Shown here: positions 54,059 through 63,952 of the stretch, one piece after another | Layout: each line of letters opens with the position of its first letter | Numbering within the stretch: position 1 is the stretch's first letter | Notes under the pieces: generated by a model | Databases searched by the model: none | Told to the model about the DNA's origin: nothing | The model's input: only the letters and a program-made list of their open reading frames with translations | NCBI GenBank assembly: GCA_913061145.1 | Contig: CAJXUQ010000013.1 | Coordinates: 36,126-100,125, forward strand | Source: an uncultured Haliea sp. | GTDB taxonomy: Bacteria; Pseudomonadota; Gammaproteobacteria; Pseudomonadales; Halieaceae | Length of the DNA: 64,000 nucleotides | Direction: 5' to 3' | Made by a program: the position numbers and the translations under genes

Positions 54059-54687
54059 AGAATCTCCAGCAGACTGTCGATGATGTTGTCCAGCAGGCGC
54101 TGTTGCGCGGCTGCCGTGGGGTGGATGCCGTCATCCTGCATCAGACTCGTATCCGTGGCGATGCCGTCGAGGATAAACGGCCCCAGCTGCGCGCCGGTGC
54201 GGCTGGCCACGATGCGGAAACTGTCGCGGAAGGCATCGGTGTAGCGCGCGCCGTAGTTCGGCGGGATCTCCATGGGCAACAGCAGCACGCGGGCTCCGGC
54301 CCCCTGGGCCAGCTCCGTCATGCGCTGCAGGTTGCTGCGTATTTTCATGGGCGGGTGGCCGCGCAGGCCGTCATTGCCGCCCAGCTCCAGCAGCAACACC
54401 TCAGGGTTGTACTGCTCGAGCAGGCCCGGCAGCCGGCGCAGCCCGCCCCCGGTGGTTTCGCCGCTGATGCTGGCGTTGACCACGGTATAATCGGGGTGAC
54501 TGCTGCGCAGACGTTCTGCCAGCAGGCTCACCCAGCCCTGTTCGAGAGACATGCCGTAGGCAGCGCTGATACTATCCCCCAGCACCAGCAGGGTTCTGTC
54601 TGCCTGCGCCATGCCCGGCCATGCCAGGAACAGGCACAATCCGGCGGCGCGTGTGCTGCGTATCAGTGCGAAAAGGAATCGCGACAT
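54055..54687 (-). CDS. tesA: SGNH esterase / acyl-CoA thioesterase I (TesA)
   Basis: A 210-residue exported GDSL/SGNH hydrolase. A signal peptide ([13 protein letters not shown]) is followed by [13 protein letters not shown] with nucleophile Ser39, then block [16 protein letters not shown] (Gly/Asn oxyanion residues), MEIPPNYG, and the catalytic Asp-His pair in [13 protein letters not shown]. Periplasmic thioesterase, arylesterase and lysophospholipase activity is known for TesA. Its ATG (54685-54687 on the minus strand) overlaps the ATG of the divergent ybbA (54686-54688), sharing the palindrome CATG. Confidence 0.94.
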   Translation of the reverse strand: MSRFLFALIRSTRAAGLCLFLAWPGMAQADRTLLVLGDSISAAYGMSLEQGWVSLLAERLRSSHPDYTVVNASISGETTGGGLRRLPGLLEQYNPEVLLLELGGNDGLRGHPPMKIRSNLQRMTELAQGAGARVLLLPMEIPPNYGARYTDAFRDSFRIVASRTGAQLGPFILDGIATDTSLMQDDGIHPTAAAQQRLLDNIIDSLLEIL

Positions 54688-55351
54688 GATCAAGGCTGAA
54701 AATCTCCAGAAGCGAGTGCCGATGGCCGGCAGCGAGCTGGAGATACTGAAAGGGATCACTCTGGAAATCAAGTCGGGGGAGTCGGTGGCTATCATTGGCG
54801 CCTCCGGATCAGGCAAATCCACCCTGCTCGGCCTGCTTGCGGGGCTGGATGAAGCGAGCGCCGGACGCGTGATCATCAACGGCACGGACATCAGCGCACT
54901 CGATGAAGACCAGCGCGCAGTGTTTCGTGGCCAGCATGTGGGCTTTGTGTTCCAGTCTTTCCAACTGCTGCCTGCGCTGACGGCGCTGGAAAACGTGATG
55001 CTGCCGCTGGAGCTGCAGGGGCAGGGCGATGCGCTGGCTCAGGCACAGGCGTTCCTGGAGCGCGTCGGCCTGGGGGGGCGCATCCAGCACTACCCGCGGC
55101 AGATGTCGGGCGGGGAGCAGCAGCGGGTGGCCATCGCCCGCGCCTTTGCCAACAACCCCTCGATTCTGTTTGCTGATGAGCCGACCGGCAATCTGGACAC
55201 TGCAACGGGCGGCCACATCGTTGATCTGCTGTTTGAGCTCAACCGGGAGCAGAACACCACGCTGGTACTTGTGACCCACGACCTGAGCCTTGCTGAGCGC
55301 TGTCAGCATCGGTTCCGCCTGGCGGCCGGCGCACTCGTTGACGGAGGCTAG
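54686..55351 (+). CDS. ybbA: ABC transporter ATP-binding protein (YbbA-like)
   Basis: A 221-residue ABC ATPase of the LolD/MacB/YbbA type. Walker [10 protein letters not shown] is at residues 38-46, the Q-loop is in [18 protein letters not shown], the signature [19 protein letters not shown], and Walker [13 protein letters not shown]. The divergent tesA next to ybbA and a following large permease reproduce the tesA-ybbA-ybbP arrangement of Escherichia coli. The start codon overlaps that of tesA. The permease starts 3 bases after its stop. Confidence 0.93.
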   Translation: MIKAENLQKRVPMAGSELEILKGITLEIKSGESVAIIGASGSGKSTLLGLLAGLDEASAGRVIINGTDISALDEDQRAVFRGQHVGFVFQSFQLLPALTALENVMLPLELQGQGDALAQAQAFLERVGLGGRIQHYPRQMSGGEQQRVAIARAFANNPSILFADEPTGNLDTATGGHIVDLLFELNREQNTTLVLVTHDLSLAERCQHRFRLAAGALVDGG

Positions 55352-55354
55352 GCC

Positions 55355-57829
55355 GTGTCCATGACCGCAACCCGTATGCTGGCACGGGACTGGCGCGGCG
55401 GCGAACTGGGTGTGCTGGTGGCGGCCCTGGTGTTGGCGGTGGCCGTCGTCTCCGGGATCAGTGCCTTCACCACACGCCTGCAGAGCGCACTGGCGCAAGA
55501 GAGCCACCGTTTTCTAGCAGCTGACCGCGTTGTCCGTAGCGGCAGCGAGGCGCCGGCGGCATGGCTGGAGGAGGCCAGGGGTCGTGGTCTGGGCACGGCG
55601 CAGGTACTGACGTTTCCCTCCATGGTGTATGCCGGTGAGGAGGGCATGGTTCTGGCGTCGGTGAAGGCGGTTAGTAGCGGCTACCCGTTGCGGGGGGAGC
55701 TGCGCTACAGCGAGCAACCCTTCGGCGAGGTACAGGTTGCCACCGGTGGCCCGGCCGCAGGCACAGTGTGGCTGGACTCACGGCTGTTCCCGCTACTCGG
55801 CGTCTCCATCGGGGATACAGTCAGCGTCGGTGAAGCGTCGTTCCGGATTGCGGCGGCGGCGCGCACAGAACCGGATCAGGGCGGCTCCTTTCTCGGCCTG
55901 GGGCCGCGTGTGTTGATGCACTACGACGACATCGCAGCGACCGCTGTGGTGCAGCCCGGTAGCCGGGTAGAGTATCGGCAGCTGTTCGCCGGCGAGCCCT
56001 CGGCGATGGAGCGCTTCGAGCGCTGGCTGGCCCCGCAGCTGGAAGAGGGGCAGCGCTTACTGGACGTCAACGAGGGGCAGCCCGGGCTCGGTCAGGCCCT
56101 GCAACGTGCCGAAAGTTTTCTGCTGCTTGCCGGCAGCCTGGGTGTCGTGCTCGCGGGCGTGGCGATAGCGCTTGCCGCGCGGCGTTTCAGTGAGCGTCAC
56201 AACGACTACGTGGCAATCATGAAAAGCCTGGGGGCGACGTCTGCAAACATTACGCGTCTGTACGGGCGCAGCCTGTTGCTGTTGGGCGTGGGTGCCACTT
56301 TGTTGGGTTGTGGCCTGGGTTGGGCCCTGCAGTCCGCTTTTTTCACCCTGTTCGGGGAGCAGTTGCCGGTGACCCCGGGCCCCGCGGGCGTGCGCCCCTA
56401 CGCCATCGGCGCGGCGACCGCGCTGGTATGCCTGCTGTGCTTTGCCTGGCCGCCCTTGCGCCGGCTGAGCCAGGCGAGTCCGCTGCGCGTGCTGCGGCGT
56501 GATATGCCCCAGGAACAGCGCCGCACACTTCTGGATTACGCCGTGGGGCTCAGTGCGGTGTCGGGCCTCATGTGGTGGTACAGCGGCGACTGGAAAATCA
56601 CCTTGGCGGTCCTGAGCGGCCTGGCGGTTACCGTGCTGCTTGGCCTCGGTCTGGCGCTGACCCTGCTGCGGGGCGGACGGCTGGTTGGAATGAGCGCTGG
56701 CAGCATCTGGCGCCTGGCGCTGGCGGGTCTGCAGCGACGCGGCACCGCCAATGCGCTGCAGGTGGTCATCTTCGCCATGGCGATCATGTTGCTGCTGGTG
56801 CTCCTGTTGGTGCGCACCTCCCTGATCGACGCCTGGCAGACCCAACTGCCAGAGAATACCCCCAACCACTTTGCCCTGAACATCGCGCCAGAAGATGTGC
56901 AGGGTGTGGAGCAAATGCTGCGCAGCCGGGAGATACCCGGCGCGCCGCTGTACCCTATGATTCGCGGTCGTATCCTCAGCGTCAACGGCGAAGACCTGCC
57001 GCAGACCGACGACCGCGAGGAAGGGCGCCGGCAGCGCGAAGCAAACTTTACTTGGGCCGATACGCTGTCCCCTGACAACCGCCTGCTTGAGGGGCGTTGG
57101 TGGGCGCCCCACAGCGACGCTGCCGAGGTGTCGCTGGAGGTTGAATTTGCCGAGCGTTTCGCTGTGGGGCTGGGCGATCGGATCGGCTTCCAGGTGGGCT
57201 CCGAGGCCTTCGAGGCCACCGTCACCAGTATTCGCGAGCTGGACTGGCAATCCTTCAATCCCAACTTCTGGCTGGTGTTTCCGCCGCGCCTGCTGGCGCC
57301 GTATCCAGCCACCTTCATGACCAGTTTCTACCTGCAGCCGGAGCAGAAGCCTTTCCTCAATGGCTTCATTCGCCAGTTCCCTACGGTCACCGTGGTGGAA
57401 ATGGATGTGGTGGTGGAGCAGGTGCGCGGGATCGTCAGCCAGGTGTCCGCAGCGGTGGAACTGGTGTTGGCAGTGATTATGGCCGCCGGTGCCCTGGTGC
57501 TGGTCGCAGGGGTTCAGGCCAGCGTAGACGCCCGCATGCATGAGAGTTCCATACTGCGTGCGCTGGGGGCCCGTCGCCGGCTGGTGCTGGGCGGGCTCTG
57601 GATCGAATTTGCTGCGCTCGGCGTGTTCGCGGGTCTGCTTGCCACGGTTGGCGCGGAGCTTTCGGTCTACATACTGCAGGCACAGGTCATGGGCATGGCC
57701 TATGCGCCCTCGCCCTGGATGTGGCCTCTGGGCATCGGTGGTGGCGCAGCGCTGATTGCAGGGCTGGGCGTGTTCAGTTGTCGGCGGGTTGTGTCCAGCC
57801 CGCCGCTGGCGGTGCTGCGCGAGCTCTGA
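55355..57829 (+). CDS. ybbP: ABC transporter permease (YbbP-like, FtsX domains)
   Basis: The 824-residue inner-membrane permease has ten likely helices and two FtsX-type domains. The first helix at about residues 20-40 precedes a large periplasmic domain (residues 45-235). A central membrane block (RAESFLLLAGSLGVVLAGVAIALAARRFSERHNDYVAIMKSLGA in pieces) and a second block near the C-terminus (SSILRALGARRRLVLGGLWIEFAALG) follow. With YbbA it forms a type VII-like ABC system, possibly for lipid or lipoprotein handling. It starts with GTG at 55355; ATG at 55361 is possible. Confidence 0.92.
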   Translation: MSMTATRMLARDWRGGELGVLVAALVLAVAVVSGISAFTTRLQSALAQESHRFLAADRVVRSGSEAPAAWLEEARGRGLGTAQVLTFPSMVYAGEEGMVLASVKAVSSGYPLRGELRYSEQPFGEVQVATGGPAAGTVWLDSRLFPLLGVSIGDTVSVGEASFRIAAAARTEPDQGGSFLGLGPRVLMHYDDIAATAVVQPGSRVEYRQLFAGEPSAMERFERWLAPQLEEGQRLLDVNEGQPGLGQALQRAESFLLLAGSLGVVLAGVAIALAARRFSERHNDYVAIMKSLGATSANITRLYGRSLLLLGVGATLLGCGLGWALQSAFFTLFGEQLPVTPGPAGVRPYAIGAATALVCLLCFAWPPLRRLSQASPLRVLRRDMPQEQRRTLLDYAVGLSAVSGLMWWYSGDWKITLAVLSGLAVTVLLGLGLALTLLRGGRLVGMSAGSIWRLALAGLQRRGTANALQVVIFAMAIMLLLVLLLVRTSLIDAWQTQLPENTPNHFALNIAPEDVQGVEQMLRSREIPGAPLYPMIRGRILSVNGEDLPQTDDREEGRRQREANFTWADTLSPDNRLLEGRWWAPHSDAAEVSLEVEFAERFAVGLGDRIGFQVGSEAFEATVTSIRELDWQSFNPNFWLVFPPRLLAPYPATFMTSFYLQPEQKPFLNGFIRQFPTVTVVEMDVVVEQVRGIVSQVSAAVELVLAVIMAAGALVLVAGVQASVDARMHESSILRALGARRRLVLGGLWIEFAALGVFAGLLATVGAELSVYILQAQVMGMAYAPSPWMWPLGIGGGAALIAGLGVFSCRRVVSSPPLAVLREL

Positions 57830-57842
57830 CCGGAGCGACGGG

Positions 57843-58472
57843 TCAGTGCGTACTGATACCGTCGATGAAGGTTTGCACGCTGAGCTGGATCTGGCGAGGC
57901 AGGTCAATGTGCCGCTGGAACAGCTGGGGTGCGTCGACCAGCAGTGTGGCAAGGCCGTGAATGCCCGCCCAGGCAGCGTTGGTGAGGTAGGCGATGTCGA
58001 GCTCGCGAAACCTGCCGCGGGCAATGCCGTGATGAAGGATGGAGCGCACCTGCTGGAAGGTGTCGCGGCTCGCTTCACGCAGTTCGGGATAGGCCTCCGC
58101 CGGTTGCACAGCAGGGCCGAACATGAGCTTGAACATCTGAGGGTAGCGCTCGGCGTAGGCGATGTAGCTGCGCGCCAGGGCGTGCAATTGTTCTTCGGGG
58201 CAGTCGCCGGTGTCCTCCGCCGCTTTGCGCAGGTCGTTCAGCAGACGCCGATAGCCGACTGCTGCAAGCGCCGCCAGTAGATCGCCCTTGTCGTTGAAGT
58301 GCCGGTAGGGCGCGGTTTGCGAGACGCCGACGCCGCGGGCCAGGGCCCGCAGGCTCAACGCATCAGCGCCCGCAGCCTCAAGCTGCTCCAACGCTGAGTC
58401 CAGCAGCTCTGCCCGCAGGTTGCCATGGTGGTAGCTCCGCTGGCGGGCAGAGGGTGTTCCAGTCGCTGCCAT
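57843..58472 (-). CDS. TetR/AcrR family transcriptional regulator
   Basis: A 209-residue TetR regulator. The helix-turn-helix is in [59 protein letters not shown] (in two parts), residues 19-75. The C-terminal domain contains the TetR_C-type block [18 protein letters not shown] and ends [18 protein letters not shown]. It begins immediately after the mdh stop with no intervening base, so the two share a transcript. No target gene is obvious. Confidence 0.92.
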   Translation of the reverse strand: MAATGTPSARQRSYHHGNLRAELLDSALEQLEAAGADALSLRALARGVGVSQTAPYRHFNDKGDLLAALAAVGYRRLLNDLRKAAEDTGDCPEEQLHALARSYIAYAERYPQMFKLMFGPAVQPAEAYPELREASRDTFQQVRSILHHGIARGRFRELDIAYLTNAAWAGIHGLATLLVDAPQLFQRHIDLPRQIQLSVQTFIDGISTH

Positions 58473-59453
58473 TCAGGGCAGCAGATGCTTAACGGCGTCT
58501 CGCTCTTCGGCCAGTTCCTGCTCCGTGGCCTGCATCTTGCCGCGGCTGAACTCGCCGACGTCAACGCCCTGCACGATTTCCCAGTCGCCGTTGCTGCAGC
58601 GGCAGGGGAACGAGTAGATCAGACCCTCGGCAATGCCGTAGGAGCCATCGGAATACACGCCCATGGAAACCCAGTCGTCACCGTCCGTGCCCAGTGCCCA
58701 GCTGCGCATGTGGTCGATGGCAGCGTTGGCTGCGGAGGCTGCAGAGGAGGCGCCGCGCGCCTTGATGATGGCCGCTCCGCGCTGCTGCACCGTGGGAATG
58801 AAGTCGTTCTCGTACCAGGCCTGGTCGATCAGGGAGATGGCCTTCTCGCCCGCCACTTCGGCATTGAACAGGTCGGGATACTGGGTGGCCGAGTGATTGC
58901 CCCAGATGGTCATTTTCTTTACGTCATTGACCGTCTTGCCGGTTTTCTGTGCGATCTGCGTCATCGCGCGGTTGTGGTCCAGGCGGGTCATCGCGGTGAA
59001 GTTGCGCGGGTTGATGTCCGGCGCATTGCGCTGGGTGATCAGCGCGTTGGTGTTTGCCGGGTTGCCCACGACCAGTACTTTGATGTTGCGGCTGGCATGG
59101 GCATCAATCGCTTTGCCCTGCACGGAGAAGATGGCCGCATTGGCTTCCAGCAGGTCCTTGCGCTCCATGCCGGGGCCGCGCGGGCGGGCGCCGACCAGCA
59201 GGGCGTAGTCGGTATCCTTGAAGGCCACGGCAGGGTCGTCGGTGCAAATGATATTGGTCAGCAGCGGAAACGCGCAATCGTCGAGTTCCATGCGCACGCC
59301 GTTGAGGGCTTCCATGGCCGGCGTGATATCCAGGAGCTGCAGAATCACGGGCTGATCGTCGCCCAGCATGGCGCCGGAGGCGATACGGAACAGCAGCGCG
59401 TAGCCAATCTGGCCAGCGGCGCCGGTAACGGTCACTCGAACGGGTGCTTTCAT
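58473..59453 (-). CDS. mdh: malate dehydrogenase
   Basis: This 326-residue NAD-dependent malate dehydrogenase interconverts malate and oxaloacetate in the TCA cycle. [25 protein letters not shown] is the N-terminal Rossmann block of the type I, ~326-residue bacterial form. [21 protein letters not shown], the substrate Arg in TRLDHNRAM and the catalytic His in [11 protein letters not shown] follow. The ATG at 59453 follows TCTCTTCCC on the opposite strand, i.e. GGGAAGAGA... upstream. The upstream open frame to 59654 overlaps ttcA and is a shadow. Confidence 0.97.
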   Translation of the reverse strand: MKAPVRVTVTGAAGQIGYALLFRIASGAMLGDDQPVILQLLDITPAMEALNGVRMELDDCAFPLLTNIICTDDPAVAFKDTDYALLVGARPRGPGMERKDLLEANAAIFSVQGKAIDAHASRNIKVLVVGNPANTNALITQRNAPDINPRNFTAMTRLDHNRAMTQIAQKTGKTVNDVKKMTIWGNHSATQYPDLFNAEVAGEKAISLIDQAWYENDFIPTVQQRGAAIIKARGASSAASAANAAIDHMRSWALGTDGDDWVSMGVYSDGSYGIAEGLIYSFPCRCSNGDWEIVQGVDVGEFSRGKMQATEQELAEERDAVKHLLP

Positions 59454-59518
59454 GGGAAGAGAGTCCTCAAGGGTCGGGTGGTTGGCAAACAAGGGGGCGT
59501 CATTGTCGAGTGAAACGG

Positions 59519-59547
59519 GTGAAAAAACAAGCCACTGCCTGTAAAAT
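59519..59547 (+). promoter_or_regulatory. candidate promoter of ttcA
   Basis: GTGAAA (59519-59524, 4 of 6) and TAAAAT (59542-59547, 5 of 6) are 17 bases apart. The ttcA GTG lies 33 bases downstream. Confidence 0.45.
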
Positions 59548-59580
59548 GGCGCCCCTCTCAGGCATTGGCGGCAGGCGGTT

Positions 59581-60423
59581 GTGCGCGAGCTCAGCAGAAA
59601 AGAACGAACAGAATTCAACAAGTTGCAGAAGCGTTTGCGGCGCAATGTCGGCAATGCAATCGCCGACTACGGCATGATTGAAGCGGGCGACCGTGTGATG
59701 GTGTGCCTGTCTGGCGGCAAGGATTCCTATGCCATGCTCGACGTGCTGCTGGCCTTGCGCAGCAGTGCGCCGGTGGACTTCGAGCTGATAGCCGTAAACC
59801 TTGACCAGAAACAGCCCGGCTTTCCCGAGCACGTATTGCCAGCGTACCTCGAGCAGTTGGATGTACCGTATTACATTCTCGAAAAGGACACTTACAGCAT
59901 CGTGCGCTCGGTGATACCTGAGGGCAAGACCACCTGTGGCCTGTGTTCGCGTTTGCGTCGCGGCAGCCTCTACGGTTTCGCCGCGGATATCGGTGCCACC
60001 AAGATTGCGCTGGGACATCACCGCGATGACATTGTCGAAACCCTGTTCCTGAACCTGTTCTTCGGCGGCAGCCTGAAGGCCATGCCGCCGAAACTGCTCA
60101 GCGATGACCGCCGCAATGTGGTGATACGCCCCATGGCCTACTGCAAGGAGAAGGATCTCGCCGCCTACGCGGATTACAAGGCCTTCCCCATCATTCCCTG
60201 CAACCTCTGTGGCTCCCAGGAGAACCTGCAGCGGGTGCAGATCAAACAGATGCTGGCGGACTGGGAGCGACAGTATCCCGGGCGCACCGAAACCATCTTC
60301 CGGGGTATCTGTAACGTGGCACCCTCGCAGCTGGCAGATACGGCGCTGTTCGATTTCACCAGCCTGCGCGCGGAGGTCGACCGCGACCTGCACCTGCCCG
60401 CGATCCGCGTCGTCAACCTCTAG
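59581..60423 (+). CDS. ttcA: tRNA 2-thiocytidine(32) synthetase TtcA
   Basis: A 280-residue PP-loop ATPase that thiolates C32 of tRNA. The PP-loop SGGKDS is at residues 44-49. [10 protein letters not shown] (Cys119 and Cys122) is the central CxxC, and CNLC (Cys207 and Cys210) supplies the further cysteine of the [4Fe-4S] cluster. The GTG start at 59581 gives the family N-terminus ([21 protein letters not shown]). The stop is directly followed by the ccmA start, without a gap, so the cytochrome c maturation genes may be transcribed from the ttcA promoter. Confidence 0.95.
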   Translation: MRELSRKERTEFNKLQKRLRRNVGNAIADYGMIEAGDRVMVCLSGGKDSYAMLDVLLALRSSAPVDFELIAVNLDQKQPGFPEHVLPAYLEQLDVPYYILEKDTYSIVRSVIPEGKTTCGLCSRLRRGSLYGFAADIGATKIALGHHRDDIVETLFLNLFFGGSLKAMPPKLLSDDRRNVVIRPMAYCKEKDLAAYADYKAFPIIPCNLCGSQENLQRVQIKQMLADWERQYPGRTETIFRGICNVAPSQLADTALFDFTSLRAEVDRDLHLPAIRVVNL

Positions 60424-61044
60424 GTGGCGAGCGAGAGCGCGGCAGGGGGCGTGTTGCTCAGGGCCCGGGAGCTGGGTCTGGAGCGGGGCGGGCGGCAACT
60501 GTTCAGTGGTATTGAGCTGGAGCTGGAACGCGGCCAGCTGGTGCAGGTGGAAGGTGCCAACGGTGCCGGCAAGACCAGCCTGCTGCGTATTCTTGCGGGG
60601 CTCTCCCGCTACGGTTTCAGCGGCAGCGTGGAGCGGTTTACGCCCCAGCTATTCCTCGGCCACCAGAGTGCAGTCAAGGGTTTGCTGACGCCGCGCGAAA
60701 ACTTGGCCTGGCACGTGGCGGGGGAGGCGGGCTTCAGCGCAGAGGCCATCGACGCAGCGCTGGCAGCGGTGAATCTGTATGGCTACGAGGATGTACCCAG
60801 TCATGCGCTGTCGGCGGGTCAGCACCGGCGCGTCAATCTGGCGCGGCTGTTCCTGACCCGGGCGCCGCTGTGGTTGTTGGACGAGCCTTTTACCGCCATA
60901 GATCGCACAGGTGTCGCCGTACTCGAAGCGCGGCTGCTGGCGCATCTGCAGCATGGGGGTGGCGTGTTGCTGACCTCACACCAGCCGGTTGCCGTGGCGT
61001 ACCCGCTGCTGCGCCTGGACCTTGCGACAGGAGCCCTGCAGTGA
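60424..61044 (+). CDS. ccmA: haem exporter ATP-binding protein CcmA
   Basis: A 206-residue ABC ATPase for cytochrome c maturation system I. Walker A is GANGAGKTS near residue 43, the signature is LSAGQHRRVNLARLFL, and Walker B is LWLLDEPFTAID. The CcmA-specific terminal part has LTSHQP and a short C-terminus. It starts with GTG at 60424 and its stop overlaps the ccmB GTG (GTGA at 61041-61044). With CcmB and CcmC it drives release of the haem-CcmE complex. Confidence 0.95.
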   Translation: MASESAAGGVLLRARELGLERGGRQLFSGIELELERGQLVQVEGANGAGKTSLLRILAGLSRYGFSGSVERFTPQLFLGHQSAVKGLLTPRENLAWHVAGEAGFSAEAIDAALAAVNLYGYEDVPSHALSAGQHRRVNLARLFLTRAPLWLLDEPFTAIDRTGVAVLEARLLAHLQHGGGVLLTSHQPVAVAYPLLRLDLATGALQ

Positions 61045-61727
61045 CGTCTGCCTCTGCCGCCGGGTTCTGTTTCCGTTTAGTGCGTCGGCAACTGGTGCTC
61101 GGGTTGCGGCGCCCGGTAGACCTTGGCAACCCGCTGCTCTTTTTTGCCATGGTGGTGGCCCTGTTTCCACTCGGCTTGGGGCCCGCACCCGACACGCTGG
61201 CGGACTTTGCCCCCGGCATTCTGTGGATCGTGGCGCTGCTCTCGAATCTGCTGACCTCGGACGCGGTATTTCGCAGTGACCTCGAGGACGGCAGTCTGGA
61301 ACAACTGCTGTTGGCACCGCAGCCACTGTATTTTTCCGCCCTGGCCTATGTGCTGGCGCACTGGTTGCTGACCGGGCTGCTGCTCGGGCTGGCGTCGCCG
61401 GTGTTTGCGCTGATGCTTGGCCTGGCGCCGGCGGCCATTCCCGCGCTGGCTTTCAGCCTGTTGCTCGGCACTGCGGTGCTCAGCCTGATTGGCGGCATTG
61501 GCGGTGCGCTCACCGTGGGGTTGAAGCGAGGCGGTATGCTGATTTCCCTGCTGATCCTGCCGTTTTACATGCCGGTGCTGATCTTTGGCAGCAGCGCGGT
61601 GCAGGCCGCCCTGAACGGCACCCCGGCGGGACCGTACCTGGCGATTCTGGGTGCGTTGCTGTGCATCTCCATCGCGCTGGCCCCGATGGCCATCGCCGCG
61701 GGTCTGCGCATCAGCGTCGATACCTGA
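61041..61727 (+). CDS. ccmB: haem exporter permease CcmB
   Basis: A 228-residue membrane protein with six helices. The family opening CFRLVRRQLVLGLRRPVDLGNPLLFFAMVVALFPLGLG and the central ILWIVALLSNLLTSDAVFRSDLEDGSLEQLLL (in pieces) are diagnostic. The start is the GTG at 61041 overlapping the ccmA stop; the frame is open from 60870 but that lies inside ccmA. A 56-base gap with its own promoter-like element separates it from ccmC. Confidence 0.95.
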   Translation: MTSASAAGFCFRLVRRQLVLGLRRPVDLGNPLLFFAMVVALFPLGLGPAPDTLADFAPGILWIVALLSNLLTSDAVFRSDLEDGSLEQLLLAPQPLYFSALAYVLAHWLLTGLLLGLASPVFALMLGLAPAAIPALAFSLLLGTAVLSLIGGIGGALTVGLKRGGMLISLLILPFYMPVLIFGSSAVQAALNGTPAGPYLAILGALLCISIALAPMAIAAGLRISVDT

Positions 61728-61747
61728 GTAATTTCCTCTGATTTGGA

Positions 61748-61775
61748 TTGTTCGCCGCCTTGGTCACTGTATAAT
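61748..61775 (+). promoter_or_regulatory. internal promoter upstream of ccmC
   Basis: A perfect TATAAT (61770-61775) lies 8 bases before the ccmC ATG, with TTGTTC (61748-61753) 16 bases upstream. Transcription would begin at or within two bases of the start codon. Confidence 0.45.
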
Positions 61776-61783
61776 CCCGCGCC

Positions 61784-62530
61784 ATGTGGACGCTCTTCCA
61801 TAAATTCGGTTCCCCGCCCTGGCTGTATCGCCTCTCCGGGTCCATTCTTCGCTGGTTGCTGCCGATCACGGTGGTGGCGCTGGTGGCCGGGTCTGTTTGG
61901 GGGCTGCTGTTCACAGCGCCGGACTTCCGGCAGGGCAACAGCTACCGCATCATCTACATCCACGTACCTGCTGCAGTGGTGGCACTGGCCGGTTACTATG
62001 TGATGGCCATCGCCGGTGCGGTGAGCCTGATCTGGCGCATGAAAATGGCCGATATCGCGATGCGCGCCTGCGCCCCAATTGGCGCGGCACTGACCTTCAT
62101 CGCCCTGGTCACCGGCAGCATATGGGGCAAGCCCACCTGGGGTACCTGGTGGGTGTGGGACGCCCGTATCACCTCCATGCTCATACTGCTGTTCCTGTAC
62201 CTGGGCGTCGTGGCGCTGTACGAGGCCTACGAGAACAAGGCACTGGCTGCCAAGGCCTGTGCCGTACTGAGTCTGGTGGGTACCGTTAACATCCCGATCA
62301 TCTACAAGTCGGTGGATTGGTGGTACAGCCTGCACCAGCCTGCGTCGATCAAGTTCACCGGCGGCAGCACCATCGATCCCAGCATGCTGTATCCGCTGCT
62401 GTTCATGATCCTCGCATTCTACGCGCTGTTTACCTGCGCACTGCTGCTCAATATGCGTGCGGAGATACTGCAGCGCGAGCAACGGACCGCGTGGGTCAGG
62501 GCGCTGGCCGGCGAGCGGGAGGGCAGCTGA
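61784..62530 (+). CDS. ccmC: haem lyase/exporter subunit CcmC
   Basis: A 248-residue six-helix membrane protein that loads haem onto CcmE. The WWD motif GKPTWGTWWVWDARITSMLILLFLYLG is intact at about residues 115-140. The flanking haem-ligand histidines are in YIHVPAA (near residue 62) and in YSLHQPAS (near 184). The last base is shared with the ccmD start (TGATG at 62528-62532). Confidence 0.96.
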   Translation: MWTLFHKFGSPPWLYRLSGSILRWLLPITVVALVAGSVWGLLFTAPDFRQGNSYRIIYIHVPAAVVALAGYYVMAIAGAVSLIWRMKMADIAMRACAPIGAALTFIALVTGSIWGKPTWGTWWVWDARITSMLILLFLYLGVVALYEAYENKALAAKACAVLSLVGTVNIPIIYKSVDWWYSLHQPASIKFTGGSTIDPSMLYPLLFMILAFYALFTCALLLNMRAEILQREQRTAWVRALAGEREGS

Positions 62531-62733
62531 TGTATTTCGAGTCGCTGGCAGCGGTTGTGCAGATGGAGGGCCACGGTGCGTTTGTCTGGTCCGCCTACTT
62601 CATTACAATTGGGGTGATCGTATTCATGGTCTACGCGCCCCGGCGGCGGGAAAAGCGTTTCCTGCGGCAGCTTGAGGGGCAAATCCGGCGCGCGGAGGGC
62701 GGTAGCCCGCCCAGCGCCAGCAAGGAGGTGTGA
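62530..62733 (+). CDS. ccmD: haem exporter protein CcmD
   Basis: The 67-residue product has one membrane helix ([20 protein letters not shown]) followed by a basic segment ([11 protein letters not shown]), as usual for CcmD, which stabilises the CcmABC-CcmE complex. The MEGHGAFVW motif just before the helix is typical. It overlaps both ccmC and ccmE starts. Confidence 0.93.
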   Translation: MYFESLAAVVQMEGHGAFVWSAYFITIGVIVFMVYAPRRREKRFLRQLEGQIRRAEGGSPPSASKEV

Positions 62734-63200
62734 TGCACCCGGTTCGCAAGCAACGTTTGTGGTTGGTGTTGTTTCTCGTTGTCTTCTCCAGCTCCGCGAT
62801 AGGCCTGATGGCCTATGCCCTGCGTGGCAATATCAATCTGTTTTACCCACCGGTTGACGTGGCAGCTGGCCTGGCGCCGGTGGGTCAGAATATCCGGGTG
62901 GGTGGCATGGTGGTCGACGGCAGCGTGCAGCGCAGCGACAACAGCCTGGAAGTGCGCTTTGCGGTCACCGATTACGAGGCCGTGGTACCCGTGGTCTACA
63001 CGGGTATCCTGCCGGACCTGTTTGACGAGGGGCAGGGAGCGGTTGCCGCCGGCAAGCTGGATGAAAACGGCGTGCTGCAGGCATCGGAAGTGCTGGCCAA
63101 GCACGACGAGAACTACATGCCGCCAGAGGTGGCCGAGGCGCTGGAGGCGTCAAAGTCGCGCATGGCAGAGCAGGCCGCTGGTCAGGGGTACGGACAATGA
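62733..63200 (+). CDS. ccmE: periplasmic haem chaperone CcmE
   Basis: A 155-residue membrane-anchored OB-fold protein that carries haem covalently. The haem-binding His124 is in [13 protein letters not shown]. An N-terminal anchor ([22 protein letters not shown]) precedes [12 protein letters not shown] and [24 protein letters not shown] used the ATG at 62733, 4 bases after AGGAGG; the GTG at 62730 in the same frame would add one residue. The stop overlaps the ccmF start (ATGA at 63197-63200). Confidence 0.95.
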   Translation: MHPVRKQRLWLVLFLVVFSSSAIGLMAYALRGNINLFYPPVDVAAGLAPVGQNIRVGGMVVDGSVQRSDNSLEVRFAVTDYEAVVPVVYTGILPDLFDEGQGAVAAGKLDENGVLQASEVLAKHDENYMPPEVAEALEASKSRMAEQAAGQGYGQ

Positions 63201-63952
63201 TCCCCGAGCTGGGTCATTTTGCGCTGATCCTGGCCCTGTGTCTGTCGGTGTTGCTTTGCACCGTCCCCCTGTGGGGCAGCTGGCGCCGCAACGTTACCGC
63301 CATGGCACTGGCGCCGAACCTGGCGATTGGCGTGCTGGTGTTTACGTCGCTGAGTTTTGCCTGCCTGACCTGGGCATTCCTGCAGGATGACTTCTCGGTA
63401 GAAGTCGTTGCCAACAACAGCAACAGCCTGCTGCCCTGGTACTACAAGTTCTCCGCCGTGTGGGGCAATCATGAAGGTTCTCTTCTCCTGTGGGTGTGGA
63501 TCCTCGCCCTCTGGACCTTCGCCGTGGCCGTGTTCAGCCCCCAGCTGCCGCTGGTGATGCTGTCCCGGGTGCTCGCGGTCATGGGCTTTGTCGGTGTTGG
63601 TTTTCTGGCGTTTTCGCTACTGACGTCCAACCCCTTTGCGCGCCTGCTACCCGGCACGCCCGCCGATGGCCAGGACCTGAATCCGCTGCTGCAGGACTTC
63701 GGGCTGATTATTCACCCACCGCTGCTGTACATGGGCTACGTGGGCTTCTCGGTTGCTTTCGCGTTTGCCATTGCCGCGCTGCTCGGCGGCCGGCTGGACG
63801 CCGCATGGGCGCGCTGGTCGCGGCCCTGGACCAATGTCGCCTGGGCCTTTCTCACGCTGGGCATCATGCTGGGCAGCTGGTGGGCCTATTACGAACTGGG
63901 CTGGGGCGGCTGGTGGTTCTGGGATCCGGTTGAAAATGCCTCGTTCATGCCC
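63197..63952 (+). CDS. ccmF: haem lyase subunit CcmF, 5' part (cut by adapter sequence)
   Basis: The first 252 codons of CcmF (normally about 650 residues). [24 protein letters not shown] and [23 protein letters not shown] are the characteristic haem-attachment blocks, and the WWD region begins at [27 protein letters not shown]. The expected continuation after MP (usually Trp-Leu) is replaced by adapter sequence, so the true gene runs on beyond the assembled end. CcmF with CcmH ligates haem to apocytochrome c. Confidence 0.94.

Noticed and set aside
56057..58078. 673-codon open frame on the minus strand opposite ybbP
   Set aside because: Antisense to a clear FtsX-type permease; low-complexity Gln/His/Arg sequence without motifs.
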